From: Eubacterium plexicaudatum ASF492
GTDB lineage: Bacteria; Bacillota; Clostridia; Lachnospirales; Lachnospiraceae
Reading direction: 5' to 3'
NCBI RefSeq assembly: GCF_000364225.2
Contig: NZ_AQFT02000001.1
Coordinates: 2,418,001 to 2,482,000, forward strand
DNA: 64,000 bases
The notes under the pieces were generated by a model. It was not told the origin of the DNA. It was given only the letters and a program-made list of their open reading frames with translations, and did not search any database. This document shows, one piece after another, positions 17,570-27,981 of this stretch; position 1 is the first letter of the stretch, and each line of letters begins with the position of its first letter. A program made the position numbers and the translations under genes.

Positions 17570-19318
17570 ATGTACCCTCCTTATCACCGTGGCTGACAGT
17601 TTGCATAAGGGGATGCCCGGAAAGTGTCCCCTCTTCCCCGGAACAACTTTCTTCCTTCACTGACAGGTCACCATCCTTCTGCAGCTCTTCTAACAAGCCC
17701 AACGAAGCCTGAAATTCTTCCGCATACTTAAATTGTACTTCTATCCTTGGATAGCGTTCCCCCTCCTTTTTCTCATAAACAAATATCTGTGCAATCAGGG
17801 AAATGACAACTTCCCTCGATAGGCGTTCCAGAAGGCCATATTTCTTAAATTCATTTACCCAGCTGCATGTATCTTCCCGTCCGCCCGCAAGGAATGCCGC
17901 CTCTACTTCCATTGCCTCAAGAATCTGTTCCGCCGCCTGAATACGGTTTTCATAAATCTCTTTTAATTCCAGATATTCCTCCTTCGTAATCAGTCCGTCT
18001 TTATAATCTTCGTATAAATCCAGACGCAGATGGTTATATTTTTCTATCTCTTCCTTTTTCTTTGCAGCCTGTCTGCTCCTTTTATCTATCTCCCCCTTCC
18101 TGATCTGTGCGTCGTCCAATTTATCCAGAATCCGCCCTAAATCCGTCACATTGCGTATTTGACTGTTTAATAGTTTCAGTACGCTTTCTTCCAGCGCTTC
18201 CACATTGATACTGTGTGGGCTACAGATATCCTTATTTCCTTTATGCCCTCCGCATACATAATATACAAATTTCCTTTTCCCAGACGGAACCGTCTTCCTG
18301 ACCATGTTTGCACCGCAGTCGCCGCACTTTACAACGCCGGACAAATGATAAACCTGCTCCTTTGCCGTCCCTGTCCTCGTATCCATCTCAAGTTGTTCCT
18401 GAACGTTACTGAAATCAACCGCCGCAACGATGGCTTCATGGGTATTTTCTACCCGGCTCCATCTGCCCTTGTCTCGCTTTACTTTCTTTTTCACCTTATA
18501 ATTCGGCGTGGTTTCCTTCCCCTGTACCAAAGTTCCGGTATAAACGGGATTTGATAAAATCCGCAGGATGTGCATATGCGTCCACTTGCTTTTTATGTTC
18601 TTTTTGAATCCGGTATAAAATGCGCTCCCGCTCTCTTTTTATAATCCATCGGCGTAAGGATATTCTTCTTATTCAGCTTCTCTGCTATCTTATATGCATT
18701 ATTGCCCTGCAGGTACAGCCGGAAAATAGAACGCACTACTTCTGCGGCTTCTTCATCTACCTCCAGCTTATTTTTATCCTCATACGATTTCCGGTAGCCA
18801 TAAGGGGCAAAGGGTCCTACAAAATCTCCCCTCTTCCGCTTGGCTTCCAGGTTGCTGCGTATCTTAATGCTGATATCTCTGCAGTAAGCGTCGTTAATCA
18901 AGTTTTTGAACGGAATGATAATGTTGTCAGCCTGCGGGTCATCCGCAAGACTGTCATAACGGTCGTTGACCGCAATAAAACGGACACCCAGGTATGGGAA
19001 TATCTTCTCGATATACTTCCCAACCTCGATGTGGTTCCTCCCAAAGCGTGATAAATCCTTTGTTACCACGCAGTTTACTTTCCCTGTTTTAATATCCTCT
19101 AACATCTGCTGGAATGCCGGACGCTCGAAATTTACCCCGGAATAACCATCGTCCACCCTCACCGCATGGATTCTGATGTCCTCCCTGGATTTCAGAAACT
19201 CTAAGATAAGCTCTCTTTGATTCGTAATGCTGTCGCTTTCCTCCTTATCCCCGTCTTCTTTTGACAGACGCAGATAAACGTCAGCATCATACATGTCAAT
19301 ATTCAGATTTGCATTCAT
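17553..19318 (-). pseudogene. large serine recombinase, first of three, frameshifted
   Basis: The start at 19318 follows GAGGTG. The catalytic part has DVYLRLSKEDGD (Ser), DDGYSGVNFERPAF and VTKDLSRFGRNHIEVGKYIE. At 18617-18620 one base is missing from a homopolymer and the frame ends shortly after. Restoring it joins the recombinase domain, the zinc ribbon CGDCGANM and the coiled-coil tail down to 17553, about 588 residues in all. The tail overlaps the next recombinase gene. The break could be a sequencing error. Confidence 0.82.
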
Positions 19319-19436
19319 TTCATCACCTCAAATAGTCTTTGTCTGTTGTCAAACCTTTCCTATTTGGGGTTCTGCCTCGTCCGTAACCATTGTACCATCC
19401 CAGACCGCAGATGTCCATAGAAAGCTCCAACAAAAT

Positions 19437-19691
19437 CTACTCTTCCATACTCATACACAACTGCACCAGCTTGTTTTCAAGGCTCTCTTTTCCCTCAGAG
19501 TAAGAAATTTTCACAATCATGCCGTTGCAGATAAAACAAAACGGATTTTTAATTTTCTCTGCGAAATCCCTCCACCGCTCCCCGGCTGACAGCGAACTGT
19601 CAACTTTTACCTTCTCTATATCTTCCAAAGCGGAAACATCCACTGTACGGACATCCACCTTTTTTAATTCTTCTAAATCAATCTGCTTCAT
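19437..19691 (-). CDS. small conserved protein of integrative elements (DUF6870-like)
   Basis: An 84-residue protein starting MKQIDLEELKKVDVRTVDVS and containing IKNPFCFICNGMIVKISYSE. This pattern recurs in Firmicute conjugative elements and I associate it with DUF6870. Two Cys in FCFICNG could be a half metal site. It lies 118 bases upstream of the first recombinase on the same strand. Function is unknown. Confidence 0.6.
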   Translation of the reverse strand: MKQIDLEELKKVDVRTVDVSALEDIEKVKVDSSLSAGERWRDFAEKIKNPFCFICNGMIVKISYSEGKESLENKLVQLCMSMEE

Positions 19692-19960
19692 CCTAAATTC
19701 CTCAACTTTCCTTAATTCACTATATTGCCCTTTGATTGTCCATTATGTTTCTTTTATTATCCTGCAGGCGGCTGTCAGGAAACAGCGCCATTGGAATCCC
19801 ACCATCTTTTCAGACCAGATCAGCTTATATCTGGAAGTATCATTGTCAGAAACAGCATCATCGCCGCAAAGTCCCTATCCCTTTGCTTATAATCAAATAT
19901 CTATCGCTCGTACCTTTACTTCAATGCCAAAAATAACATTCCATCGTTTCCAATACCCGA

Positions 19961-19987
19961 CACTTTGCGACACGATGTCGCAAAGTG
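19961..19987. repeat. 27-bp perfect palindrome, possible operator or recombination site
   Basis: CACTTTGCGACA, a 3-base centre CGA, and the exact complement of the first arm. It lies 270 bases upstream of the DUF6870-like gene and near the recombinase block. The high symmetry suggests a dimeric protein site. Confidence 0.55.
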
Positions 19988-20097
19988 ATAGGCACAGATA
20001 GTCATGGCGTATTCATTAAAAGGCGGGACTGCTCCATACGTCCTGCAGAATTCTCAATATAAAATTATCAAGGTACACAAATACAGCCAGTTTGCTT

Positions 20098-20459
20098 CTA
20101 TGCTCGTATGTCCTTATATGGAACCGGGCGAAAAACCAATGTTTTGGCAATCAGCTTTGTTTCCAGCCGCCTGCGTAGTGTTTCATCCACACAGTAGTGT
20201 GTCTGTCCAAACTCGTCATACATTTTTCTGGTTGACAATTTGACTATGTATCCCTCATAGTGCTTCAATACTGCCTGGATTGCTTCCGCATCCCCTTCTG
20301 ATGTTCATCCATTACAAAAATGCTGTCCAATTCCTGTTCCGTCATATCAGAAAAATTTACCTTGTAATTTGCCCGGTACTCCAGATGCCTAAAATAATCT
20401 GCGGCTTCGCCATCCAATGCTAACTGGCACAAGCGGTCAAACTGGTGCATGACCGTCAA
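20098..20459 (-). pseudogene. fusion of two element-borne helix-turn-helix regulator genes
   Basis: The first ~52 codons (FDRLCQLALDGEAADYFRHL to SIFVMDEHQ) match the start of a sigma-factor-like protein of Tn1549-type elements. After 20292, in another frame, the sequence is that of the neighbouring helix-turn-helix protein family (GDAEAIQAVLKHYEGYIVKL, then DETLRRRLETKLIAKTLVF), ending at 20098. A deletion has joined the two genes, which normally lie near each other, and the junction is out of frame. No start with a good ribosome binding site is clear. Not functional. Confidence 0.6.
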
Positions 20460-20618
20460 TTCATCCTGGGAAGAAAGCTTCTCCGTTCGGTTTCACCTCC
20501 TTCCCATTCCAACTGGCAGAAAGGAAGATAAAAAATCCCCCTCTACTATTTCTCCCGATTGGGAATGCCCATTTTGACGGGTCTTTCCGAAAATTTTTTA
20601 AGAAATTTCCAGAAATAT
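20460..20618. other. leader of the broken regulator
   Basis: The minus strand has a GGAGGTGAAACC stretch near 20500, suggesting that translation of the fused regulator began further upstream in an undamaged ancestor. No other gene is seen. Confidence 0.3.
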
Positions 20619-20659
20619 AAAAAACGCCCGGCCGGAGCTGGCTCCACTGGACGTTTTTT
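20619..20659. terminator. bidirectional terminator-like hairpin
   Basis: AAAAAACG and CGTTTTTT flank a GC-rich interior (GGCCGGAGC and GCTCC). Runs of A and T on either side let it act on both strands. Confidence 0.55.
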
Positions 20660-20889
20660 AGCGTGACAATATTCTTTTTAACTACATAAACATACTTCGT
20701 TGCACTACCTTCAAAGGCGTCTTTAGAAACGGAGTCTGCAAAGATTTTTTAATTGATTTACCTGCTGTCCGTTTCCATCTGCCAACAATGAACGCCTACT
20801 GTTCCTATATTGACGGTCAGGGCAGAAAGTTCCTGAAATATACCTTTCAATCTGCATATCTGCTCCCACACAATCAAAAGCATAAGAAA

Positions 20890-20948
20890 ACACTCAAATA
20901 AGCCTTTGCCGATTGTGTTTTTTTACAATCCCAAAGGTATTTGAGTGT
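20890..20948. repeat. long multi-stem hairpin upstream of a regulator
   Basis: Nested complementary arms ACACTCAAATA/TATTTGAGTGT, CCTTTG/CAAAGG and GATTGT/ACAATC make a nearly continuous 59-base hairpin with a T-rich loop, about 100 bases before the gene at 21052. It could be an attenuator or terminator. Confidence 0.6.
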
Positions 20949-21051
20949 CAGCAAGTAGTCTTATACGCTACTAAATATTCATCTTTTACACTTTTCACTT
21001 TTTAAAGGTATTGCTATACACTACTAAAAGAAAGCATAAGAGGTGAATGAT

Positions 21052-21336
21052 ATGTCTGAAATTGATCCAAAGTTAGGCGAACTGATAAAGAAAAAGCGTA
21101 TTGAGCGTCGGCTTACACAGGAAGAAGTGGCTGAACTCTGCAAGATTATGTGGACGCTGCATATTTCCGCCGATGAATATGTATGGCCAGCTCAATACCC
21201 TGATAACCCTACATACAAGTCCTTGCTGAATTTACTTGACCAATGCGATGAATACATGCTGTCTGTACTGCTTGCCACTGCGGAAGCCCTTCTTGCAAAT
21301 ACACCTAACAAAACAAATTCTAAAACTGAAAAATAG
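21052..21336 (+). pseudogene. Xre-family regulator with internal deletion
   Basis: A 94-residue frame starting MSEIDPKLGELIKKKRIERR behind AGAGGTG. The first helices of a lambda-repressor-like domain (RLTQEEVAELC) are present. Then the sequence jumps to MWTLHISADEYVWPA, which normally follows the end of the helix-turn-helix. About 40 residues including the recognition helix appear to be missing, in frame. It can be translated but probably cannot bind DNA normally; a dominant-negative role is conceivable. Confidence 0.6.
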
Positions 21337-21403
21337 ATTTTTATGCCAGAAATTATAGAGCGTATATAGAATTTGTTCATTCTTCCTGAAAGAAACGTCT
21401 TGT

Positions 21404-21440
21404 AAAAATGACTCACCCTTTATTTCGGCGAGTCATTTTT
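21404..21440. terminator. bidirectional terminator between convergent genes
   Basis: AAAAATGACTC pairs with GAGTCATTTTT around a 15-base loop between the plus-strand regulator and the minus-strand gene at 21420, overlapping the last codons of the latter. Confidence 0.75.
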
Positions 21441-21782
21441 CAGATGTGCTATTATTTTTTCTACATTTTGATTTGGTGATATAACACCCAATCCAAACAA
21501 GATCTGGAAGGCATCTAACATTCCTTGTAAATATGCCTGCTGTTGTTCAGCAAATGCCTTTGACTGCATCTGCTCAATATAGCGTTCCAAGAAATCCCTG
21601 GAATGATTTTCTAATCCATTCATTGTTTGCTTGTACTCTTCTTCCAGTTCTGCAAGTCTTTCTGATTCCATCCGGCAGCTATCCAGATGTACCAACGTCT
21701 CCCTGCCCATGTCCTCACATCTTAAATTTTGCAAAAACAATTCCAGTTTTTCAGTAACTTCATTTTTCATTTTCTCATTCAC
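21420..21782 (-). CDS. hypothetical helical protein
   Basis: A 120-residue, charged, mostly helical protein with no membrane segment and no recognised motif. The middle (RLAELEEEYKQTMNGLENHS) could form a coiled coil and the C-terminal half holds QQAYLQGMLDAFQILFGLGV. I cannot name a family with confidence. It is convergent with the truncated Xre gene and is probably a small cargo gene of the element. Confidence 0.45.
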   Translation of the reverse strand: MNEKMKNEVTEKLELFLQNLRCEDMGRETLVHLDSCRMESERLAELEEEYKQTMNGLENHSRDFLERYIEQMQSKAFAEQQQAYLQGMLDAFQILFGLGVISPNQNVEKIIAHLKNDSPK

Positions 21783-21897
21783 TTCTTTCCCAAATACATA
21801 TTCTTACAATATTTATCATATTTCTTGACTATACATGAGCATTCTTCATATAATGCTTTTTCACAAAAATATATCAACTTTCAGATAGTACACCCGA

Positions 21898-22285
21898 CTA
21901 TAAAAAGCTAGGATGCTGTCCCTCGGTCAAATGTAGACCAGCATATTCTACCAACTTAGCCCGTAACAAGCTAGATTCCAGTTTATCCACACATAATGTT
22001 GCCCCCTGTGCATGGCTTCTTTTTCGTAGTCTTCTTTTCATGGCATGAAGCCAGGATAAAGGGAAGCGTTCCATATGCCGCCCGTACCATATCCAAAAGT
22101 TCTAATCCGGAACCATCCGGCAAATCAAGGTCACAACAAATCAGCAACAGTATTTCTTCTTTGATAGCTATCCGAGCCTCTTCCAAGGTGTTTGCCGTTT
22201 TCCCTCTGTATCCCCGATTTTGTAAGTATTTTTGCAGACACCATGTATAGGCGCTGTTATCATCAACTAAAAATATCTTTCTCAT
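21898..22285 (-). pseudogene. response-regulator receiver fragment with two frameshifts
   Basis: The start MRKIFLVDDNSAYTWCLQKY is a receiver domain with the acidic pocket in VDD and the phospho-acceptor Asp in CCDLDLPDGSG. Reading shifts after CHEK at 22035-22038, and again about 25 bases on. With both corrected the sequence continues through GATLCVDKLESSLLRAKLVE to a stop at 21898. Even then only the receiver remains and no DNA-binding domain follows. Its 5' end lies next to the operator-like repeats at 22327. Confidence 0.65.
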
Positions 22286-22326
22286 TTATTCACCTCCAGC
22301 ATTAGCTTCTCTTTATCATATAATGC

Positions 22327-22402
22327 AAATGTCACAGAAATGTCCGAGCCTTTCATCCTATCAGCTTAAAAAGGCCTGAATTGTTACAAAGCTCGGACAT
22401 TT
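22327..22402 (-). promoter_or_regulatory. tandem and inverted regulator boxes, first copy
   Basis: AAATGTCACAG (22327-22337) and AAATGTCCGAG (22338-22348) are direct repeats with an 11-bp period, followed at 22392-22402 by the inverted box CTCGGACATTT. A -10-like TATGAT (minus strand, 22315-22320) is at the right distance from the second box for an activator overlapping the -35 region. The same layout precedes the ATPase at 51683. OmpR-type regulators commonly bind 11-bp-phased repeats. Confidence 0.6.
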
Positions 22403-22495
22403 CAAAAATTTTTTCCCTCATCCACATTGAACTGCGAATGCTCAATAAGATACTTAGTCCCAAGCAGTTTTAATCCGCCCGAAAAATCAAAGCTT

Positions 22496-24872
22496 TTATA
22501 ACCTTATCCGTTCTACAAGAGATTGATTTTTCTGCCTGCCCAGACTGACACAGGAAATCAACTGCGGAATCAGGATCATCACCGCCGTATACAGAAGACA
22601 GGGCATCAGAGGAAATCTGTAATTCATATACCCCGCAATCCGCTTATAAGCGGCAACGAATCCGTACCCGGCTGCGCCGCCTGCAAAAAGCGTGACCAGA
22701 ATTGCCGGGAACACATACATAATGCTTTCCCAGAACAGCATATTTCTTATCTGTTTCACTTCCATACCGATGGATTCCAGCACGGATAATTCCCTTTTGC
22801 GCGTGGCAATATTTCCGATCATCATATTAATCAGATTCAGAATCCCAAATAAGGTAACAAAGGCTGAGATTCCGTAAATCTGCATCTTGATCTTCTTCAC
22901 ATTTGCCGAATCATCCAATATCTGCTCCCGCAGTGTCGCCAGGGATAAATCGGGATCATCATCTGTCAGCGAACGAATTGCTTCTTCTGTCTGTTCTCCA
23001 TATTTTCATAATCATCCACAGAAATATAGAAGGCGCTGGCAGTATTCATATCACCCCACAGCTTTTCCATCGTCTGATCTGTCATTGCAAAAGCATAGCC
23101 GCCTTTTACCGGCGCCAGATCCGTGCTGACTGCCGCAATCTCAAGCTTTGCAGTATGTTCCGCCCCGTCAGACCAGTGCAGTGTAATGTAGTCCCCAACC
23201 TGCGGGGATATGCCGTTTAACCCGGAAACAAGTTCACTGTCCGTAATCATAATACCGTCTGACTCGCACAAATAATCATAGCTGTTATTACCTTCTGCAT
23301 TCATCTGAAAATATGCGTCAGAATCTCTTGTCAGCCGGTAAAATCCATCGCTCCAGACAGCCCCCTGATACTCAATACTGCCGAATGCACTGTTTTCTGT
23401 CCTGACAGAGCGCACATGAGGAAGAGTAGACAACTGTTCTTTTAGTTCTTCACTCAGATGTCCCTTAAGCTGCATATCCGTTGGTCCGTATGCTGACGGA
23501 TTGTGCGCATTATACTGGTAAGAAACCATATATTCTGCATCGGAAAAAACCCCTTCCCTTGAGAAGGACATTGCGTCCCAGGCATACAGATATGAGGCCG
23601 CAATCATAAAAACAATTCCTCCAAAAGCAATGGACGCCGTCATAAGCCGCCGTTTCTTATAACTTTGGCGCTGTCCCAGCCGTGCCATTACAAATGCGGT
23701 CAGCTTTTTATGCTTTGCATCCCCCTCACGGGCATCTCTGCCGTCCCACAAATCCCTTGACGCTTCAATAGGAGAAACCTTAGCCGCAAGAGCAGCCGGT
23801 TTGCTGACAGAAATCTGTACGGCAAAAAAACCAAATACACCGGTGACTGCCGCCGTCGCCAGATAACCGGGCGTACTCCATCCTTCCGGCTGCAGAAGAT
23901 ACGCAAAGGCTCCGCCAAGGATTAAGGACACAGGGATTGCCGCGGCACATAGATATCCCCTTCCCGGCGCACCATTTTCCGAATCTGCTTCTCTGTCATT
24001 CCGATCGTCTGAAGCTGCCCGATCTGCTGTGCGCGTGATGAGACAGACAGATAAAAGATACTGTAAATGACAATCCCGCTGGCCACCATGATAAATAAGG
24101 ATACAAAGGCGATTGCATATCCGGCCGTATTGTCCTCCCGCAAAGACTCCTCAAATCTGCCGTTTATATTCACATCCTGGCGCTTTACGCCATAATCTTC
24201 CGCTATCTGGTAAACCGCTGACTCAAATCCGGAAGATTCCATATCCCAGGCGCCTGCAATCCGCACAAGAGCCGTATACTCCACTGCCCTCATGGAAGGA
24301 TTTTTCTCTGCAAATTCTTCGGATACATAAACCGTATAGGACGATAACTCCTGATTTCTGCCGGTATATCCGCTGACTACAAACTCCTCCGGTCCATTTT
24401 CCGTATTCAGAGAGAGCTTTTCGCCAATCCTGCACCCCTTTCCAATACCGTTTAGAAAACTTTTGTCTACAACAATCTCATTGTATTTTTCCGGCTCTTT
24501 TCCCTCCGCCGGCACATAAGTCTGTATTTTATCTTTCTGACTTTTCATATAAATGAACTTATATTTTACACCGCTGATTTCAAACTCAACGCCGTTATCT
24601 TTATACGGAATTACAAGTTCTGTCCTCTCATCTGCAGCAAGCTCCTCCATCCGCTCTTTTGACACGTTCATATAGATCACATGCTGCATATTTTGAAGCA
24701 TCCGTTCTTCCGCTGTCTGCGTTCCTTGGAGAAATAACGTCATCACCATAATAAATGTAATCGAAAGAATAATGGTCAGACCTGAAAACAGGGTATATAC
24801 TTTACTGCCCGTCAGATTGCTTCTTGCAATGCGGTAGATGATTCTGCCGTTATTATTTGCATCCAGTCTCAT
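22496..24872 (-). pseudogene. FtsX-type permease of a Bce/MacB-like exporter, two frameshifts
   Basis: Read through two single missing bases (at 23957-23960 and 22994-22995) this is a ~790-residue permease with two FtsX domains and large outside loops. Signature segments are SSRAQQIGQLQTIGMTEKQI and the C-terminal LINMMIGNIATRKRELSVLE. The ATG at 24872 lies just after the ATPase stop. It would form the membrane part of a peptide exporter or detoxification complex with the ATPase at 24875. Both breaks are one missing base in short repeats, so the gene may be intact in the organism. Confidence 0.8.
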
Positions 24873-24874
24873 CC

Positions 24875-25548
24875 TTACCACCTTCCTTCCGTAATCCGCC
24901 CGTCTTCAATCCGGATTGTACGGTCCGCAATCTGAGCAATCTCATCATTATGCGTAATCATCACAATGGTCTGATGGAACTTCCTTCCCGTCGCCTGCAA
25001 AAGCCCCACAACTTCCTGGCTTGTACGGCTGTCCAGATTGCCTGTAGGCTCGTCGGCCAGTATCAGCGCCGGCTTGGTAATCAGCGCCCGGGCAATGGCC
25101 GCCCTCTGCTGCTGGCCGCCGGAAAGCTTATTGGGCTTCCTTTCTAATTTTCCTTCCAGTCCAAGTACAGATACAATCTTATCCAAATACTGTCGGTCCA
25201 CACTTCGTCCGTCCAGCTCTACCGGAAGAACGATGTTATCATAAATGGTCAGATTCGGAATCAGATTATAATTCTGAAAAATAAATCCGATCTTTCTTCT
25301 GCGGAAAATCGTCAGCTCGCTCCGACTCATTTTGCCCAGGCTCTGCCCATCTACCACAACGCTTCCCCCTGTAGGCGTATCCAGGCCCCCAGCATATGAA
25401 GCAGCGTGCTCTTCCCGGAACCGGACGTTCCCACAATCGCTGTAAAACTTCCCTGTTCAATCTGAAGGGTAATCCCATCCAAAGCCTTCACAACCAGGGG
25501 CTCTTCCCCATAATACTTCGTAAGATCCTTTGTCTGTAATATATCCAT
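24875..25548 (-). pseudogene. ABC ATPase of the Bce/MacB-like exporter, one frameshift
   Basis: Walker A is GTSGSGKST, and after a frame break the signature LSGGQQQR and Walker [15 protein letters not shown] follow, a standard MacB/BceA-type subunit of about 224 residues. The break is at 25386-25390, where the conserved GGLDTP stretch has lost one G from a run. The start [14 protein letters not shown] fits the family. It is encoded between the kinase at 25647 and the permease. It may be intact if the missing base is a consensus error. Confidence 0.82.
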
Positions 25549-25646
25549 GCCTCATCTCTCCTTCCTGATTATAGTTATATTCTAAAAGGAGATTCTATCA
25601 ATCCTGTTTCAAATGACGAAGAAATATTATCAAAACCGAAACAATT

Positions 25647-26567
25647 TCAAGCCTGCCGCGGAAGGAACACAGAAAAGCAGGAGCCCTGCCCCGGCACAGA
25701 ATGCACCATAATATATCCTCCCTGAAGCGTAATAATATTTCTGGCAATATACAGGCCGAGGCCAAGCCCTTCTTCTTCTGAAACCGGGCTTTCCCTGTAA
25801 AACCGTTTGAATATATCATTATAATGTCCGGAAGTAATTCCCTTTCCCGTATCCTGAACCTGGATTTTTGTGTACATCTCTCCCGGACTGACGTCAATAG
25901 AAATCTTCCCTCCCTCCGGCGTATATTTCACCGCATTATCCAGAATATTGCCGATTGCCTCCGCTGTCCACTTCACGTCACAGACCGCAGTCATATTCTG
26001 CCCGCACCGGATAGACAGTTCCATCTTTTTTCTTTCTGCCTTATGGACAATATCATTCACAGCCAGCTCCAAAACATGAAAAATACTGACATTTCCCATA
26101 TTCAGCTTAATCATATCGCTCTCCAGACGGGAAGACTTGATCAGCGAATCAATCAGAAATTCCAACTTCTCAAGCTGCCGCCCTATAATTTCTTTAAACT
26201 TCTCTGCCTCATCGAAAGAAATATCCGGATCCGAAAGCATATCATGATACATGCAGATATTCGACAGAGGCGTCTTTACCTGATGAGCAATCTCCGAAAT
26301 CGTCTTTTGCAGCTTCTCCTTCTCCTGTTTGCTCTCCAGCGCCCGGTTTCTGAGTATATCTTCCGTCTTCTCAAGCTCCATAACCACCTTGGAAGCAAGC
26401 GTCTCCCTGTTATATTCCCGGTACAAAGACTTATCCTTTTCATTCCCCATGATACGTCTGGTATTCCAAAGTATTTCTTCGGAAAACATCACAAATTTTC
26501 TTCGGAAATACAGGTAATATCCGAGATTCAAAACACAAAAAAGAAGCAGAATCATCAGCGCTTTCAT
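25647..26567 (-). CDS. BceS-like sensor histidine kinase
   Basis: A 306-residue kinase. A single hydrophobic N-terminal segment (residues 4-22) is followed by a short linker, an H-box SEIAHQVKTPLSN, an N-box NILDNAVKYTPEG, and G boxes DTGKGI and GLGLGLY. The virtual lack of an extracellular sensor resembles intramembrane-sensing kinases that rely on a BceB-type permease for input, consistent with the exporter downstream. Its ATG overlaps the regulator stop (ATGA) behind GGAGG. Confidence 0.87.
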   Translation of the reverse strand: MKALMILLLFCVLNLGYYLYFRRKFVMFSEEILWNTRRIMGNEKDKSLYREYNRETLASKVVMELEKTEDILRNRALESKQEKEKLQKTISEIAHQVKTPLSNICMYHDMLSDPDISFDEAEKFKEIIGRQLEKLEFLIDSLIKSSRLESDMIKLNMGNVSIFHVLELAVNDIVHKAERKKMELSIRCGQNMTAVCDVKWTAEAIGNILDNAVKYTPEGGKISIDVSPGEMYTKIQVQDTGKGITSGHYNDIFKRFYRESPVSEEEGLGLGLYIARNIITLQGGYIMVHSVPGQGSCFSVFLPRQA

Positions 26568-27253
26568 ACTCCTGCCTCCCCTGCTCCGACCCACCGGTAT
26601 CCCATTCCATAAATATTCTTGATATAATCAAACTGATCGTCAGCTATTTTATTCCGCAGACGGCTGATATTTAAAGACAGCGTATGTTCGCTGACAAAGC
26701 GCCTTCTGCTGTCCCATATATTTTCCAGAAGGATATCCTTCGTCAGTATCTTTCTCCGGTTCTTACAGAAAAACTGAAGAAGGTCAAATTCTGTCGGCGT
26801 AAGCTCTAACAGTTCCCCGCTTTTCCTGACAATCCTTTTTTCAAAATCAATGTCAAGATTGCCGCACGAATAACAGGATTCCTCATGCCTTCCCCCACAC
26901 CTTCTAAGAACCGCCTGTATCTTCTCCATGGTAATCTGAATCCGAAAGGGCTTCGTAATATAATCCTCCGCGCCCATTTGATAACCGCCGATAATCTCAT
27001 CCTCCAGATTATGAGCCGTCAGGAAAATAAATGGTATCTCATAAAGAGCGGCAGTATCCTGCGCAAACTCAAATCCGCTGCCGTCCGGCAGATTTACATC
27101 CAGCACGATTAGATCATACGCTTCCTTGGAAAGAAGTCCCTTTGCCTCTTCTAAGGTGTAAGCAGAAAAAGGGGTGATCCCCCTTTTCTGCAGGTTATAA
27201 CACAGCCCTCCATTTAGGATCTCATCATCTTCAATCACTAATACTCTGCTCAT
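26564..27253 (-). CDS. OmpR-family response regulator of the Bce-like system
   Basis: A 229-residue regulator. The receiver has EDDE at the start, the phospho-acceptor Asp in IVLDVNLPDGSG, and the conserved Thr and Lys in FLTAHN and TKPF. The C-terminal winged helix is marked by ELTPTEFDLLQFF and ends at YGMGYRWVG. GGAGGGG precedes the ATG. It forms a pair with the kinase at 25647 and likely controls the ATPase and permease genes downstream. Confidence 0.88.
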   Translation of the reverse strand: MSRVLVIEDDEILNGGLCYNLQKRGITPFSAYTLEEAKGLLSKEAYDLIVLDVNLPDGSGFEFAQDTAALYEIPFIFLTAHNLEDEIIGGYQMGAEDYITKPFRIQITMEKIQAVLRRCGGRHEESCYSCGNLDIDFEKRIVRKSGELLELTPTEFDLLQFFCKNRRKILTKDILLENIWDSRRRFVSEHTLSLNISRLRNKIADDQFDYIKNIYGMGYRWVGAGEAGV

Positions 27254-27276
27254 ACTGCCCCTCCGATTCCGAACAA

Positions 27277-27981
27277 TTACAATAAATCTTTGTTTTCCAC
27301 ATTGCAGATTGACAATACGGCAAACCCAAAGGATACAGCCGTTAGTACAAGGGGAAATACTGCGTTATCTGCCATAGTAAAATCACCCACATTTGCCTGT
27401 GTAAGAAATATCAGCAAAAATGAAGTAATAATGGCTGCTTTCGAGGATTTCACCGCCATCCCTGTAAACAGTGCGATAAAACTCATGCTTACAATGACAA
27501 AGGATTTCAGGATCAGCTGGATATAAAAAGATAAACTGCCCATATCAAAATCAATTGCAAAGGATGACCGCATATACTTTGAACCCATAAATATACACAG
27601 ATAGATTACCAGCTTTGACAATACCAATGCCGCGAAGTTAAAACTCCACACCGCCGCCATCTGGGATGCCAGTATTTTCTGCCGTTTCACCGGGTAAGTA
27701 AACATCAGGTTCATGGTTTTATTTTTATAAGCGCTCACGATAAAGGACTCCAGCATGACACTTGTAAAAATGAGAAACGCCATGCCTGTAAACAATTCAA
27801 TCGGGGAAGAAATGGTGTCCATCCCCGGAGCGGCGTCCAGCGTTCCGTCCGGATCATCTGCAATTCCCAAAAAAGCAAGGGCAAATATGAACAGACATAG
27901 AAGCGATGTTACAATCACCGCGTTGCGTATATATTTCACGATATTGTTCTTCTTCCATTCCAGTTTGATCAGCTTTAACAT
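27277..27981 (-). CDS. BcrB/LanE-like exporter permease
   Basis: A 234-residue ABC-2 permease with about six membrane segments. The start MLKLIKLEWKKNNI and YKNKTMNLMFTYPVKRQKIL are typical of lantibiotic-immunity and bacitracin-type permeases. It overlaps the ATPase gene by 7 bases. Only one permease is present, as in BcrAB, so it may act as a homodimer. It ends 23 bases before the next regulator gene, so transcription may continue into it. Confidence 0.82.
   Translation of the reverse strand: MLKLIKLEWKKNNIVKYIRNAVIVTSLLCLFIFALAFLGIADDPDGTLDAAPGMDTISSPIELFTGMAFLIFTSVMLESFIVSAYKNKTMNLMFTYPVKRQKILASQMAAVWSFNFAALVLSKLVIYLCIFMGSKYMRSSFAIDFDMGSLSFYIQLILKSFVIVSMSFIALFTGMAVKSSKAAIITSFLLIFLTQANVGDFTMADNAVFPLVLTAVSFGFAVLSICNVENKDLL

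Noticed and set aside
25824..26612. 262-residue plus-strand open frame
   Set aside because: Antisense to the histidine kinase at 25647; composition is that of a complement of a coding strand.
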